Of a DNA stretch of 5,801 nt, positions 5,704 to 5,801 are shown piece after piece. The first letter of the stretch is position 1. The number at the start of each line of letters is the position of its first letter. The notes beneath the pieces were generated by a model that ran no database searches, had not been told where the DNA came from, and was given only the letters and a program-made list of their open reading frames with translations. The position numbers and the translations under genes were made by a program. The stretch is from Candidatus Zhuqueibacterota bacterium RBG_16_48_16 (lineage in GTDB: Bacteria; Zhuqueibacterota; Zhuqueibacteria; Residuimicrobiales; Sediminimicrobiaceae), in assembly GCA_001771235.1 (NCBI GenBank), contig METF01000228.1, positions 1-5,801 of the forward strand, given 5' to 3'.

Positions 5704-5801
5704 CGGAATGGGCCACGGATTTAGTGGAATACCGCATGACGCGAGCTCTTGAGACTCTGGAAGACGGTCGTATTCTTGCCAAGGCGGGGCGGTGGAATGC
5801 C
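5700..5801 (+). CDS. HEPN domain protein of module 2, N-terminal part (3' end outside window)
   Basis: Thirty-four residues are visible before the window ends: MTEWATDLVE, then YRMTRALETL, EDGRILAKAG and RWNA. The pattern 'YRxxRAxExLEDGRxLxxAGRWNA' matches the first helices of HEPN proteins, in which a 'VNRxYYA'-like stretch usually follows. The GTG at 5700 shares GTGA with the stop of the upstream MNT gene, a classic coupled arrangement, and has a good ribosome site. Gene order here is MNT then HEPN, opposite to module 1. Whether the RX4-6H catalytic motif is present cannot be seen because the C-terminal half is missing. An alternative start at ATG 5736 would remove the first helix and is less likely. 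Confidence 0.75.
   Translation, partial: MTEWATDLVEYRMTRALETLEDGRILAKAGRWNA

Overview
The window looks like a chromosomal segment from an uncultured bacterium. It most resembles the FCB-type lineages (Calditrichota, KSB1, Ignavibacteriota and relatives). That placement is an inference from three things: a large secreted or lipoprotein-like protein opening with a 'FDNP..PxWDVxxNxPLTxxTY' pattern I associate with those groups, short palindromic intergenic repeats, and a possible Bacteroidota-style promoter. No marker gene confirms it. Most of the window has middling-to-high GC, but about 4550-5340 is clearly AT-rich, near 30 % GC in the lines I counted.

Layout, all genes on the + strand: (1) 2-694, the 3' end of a gene whose product resembles the (alpha/alpha)6-barrel of GH15 glucoamylase-like enzymes. 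(2) 695-1152, a 458-base gap. It holds a 190-bp element with 29-bp imperfect inverted ends built from a 13-mer repeat, a 23-codon ORF with a strong Shine-Dalgarno inside the element, and an 11-codon ORF just before the next gene. (3) 1153-3240, a 695-residue exported beta-rich protein of unknown function, probably lipid-anchored. (4) 3297-3397, a 101-bp imperfect palindrome built from 'cacgaatt' units. (5) 3440-4465, amrS, the radical SAM enzyme of the AmmeMemoRadiSam system. (6) 4654-5801, four tightly packed small genes in the order HEPN, MNT nucleotidyltransferase, MNT nucleotidyltransferase, HEPN; the last is cut by the window end.

The last block is the most interesting part. It is two complete HEPN/MNT modules of different subfamilies, back to back in mirror order and spaced like one operon. 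The first (4654-5336) is AT-rich, overlaps by 31 bases, and its HEPN protein lacks the RX4-6H ribonuclease motif. The second (5356-5801+) has host-like GC, overlaps by 4 bases, and its nucleotidyltransferase has no obvious third catalytic carboxylate. HEPN/MNT pairs are known as toxin-antitoxin systems (HepT/MntA), in which MNT can AMPylate the HEPN toxin. Whether these two modules act together or merely landed side by side cannot be told from sequence alone.

The other genes show no pathway link with each other. The 5' gene and the lipoprotein-like gene are separated by the repeat element, and amrS stands apart from its usual partners (Memo and AMMECR1 homologues), at least within this window.
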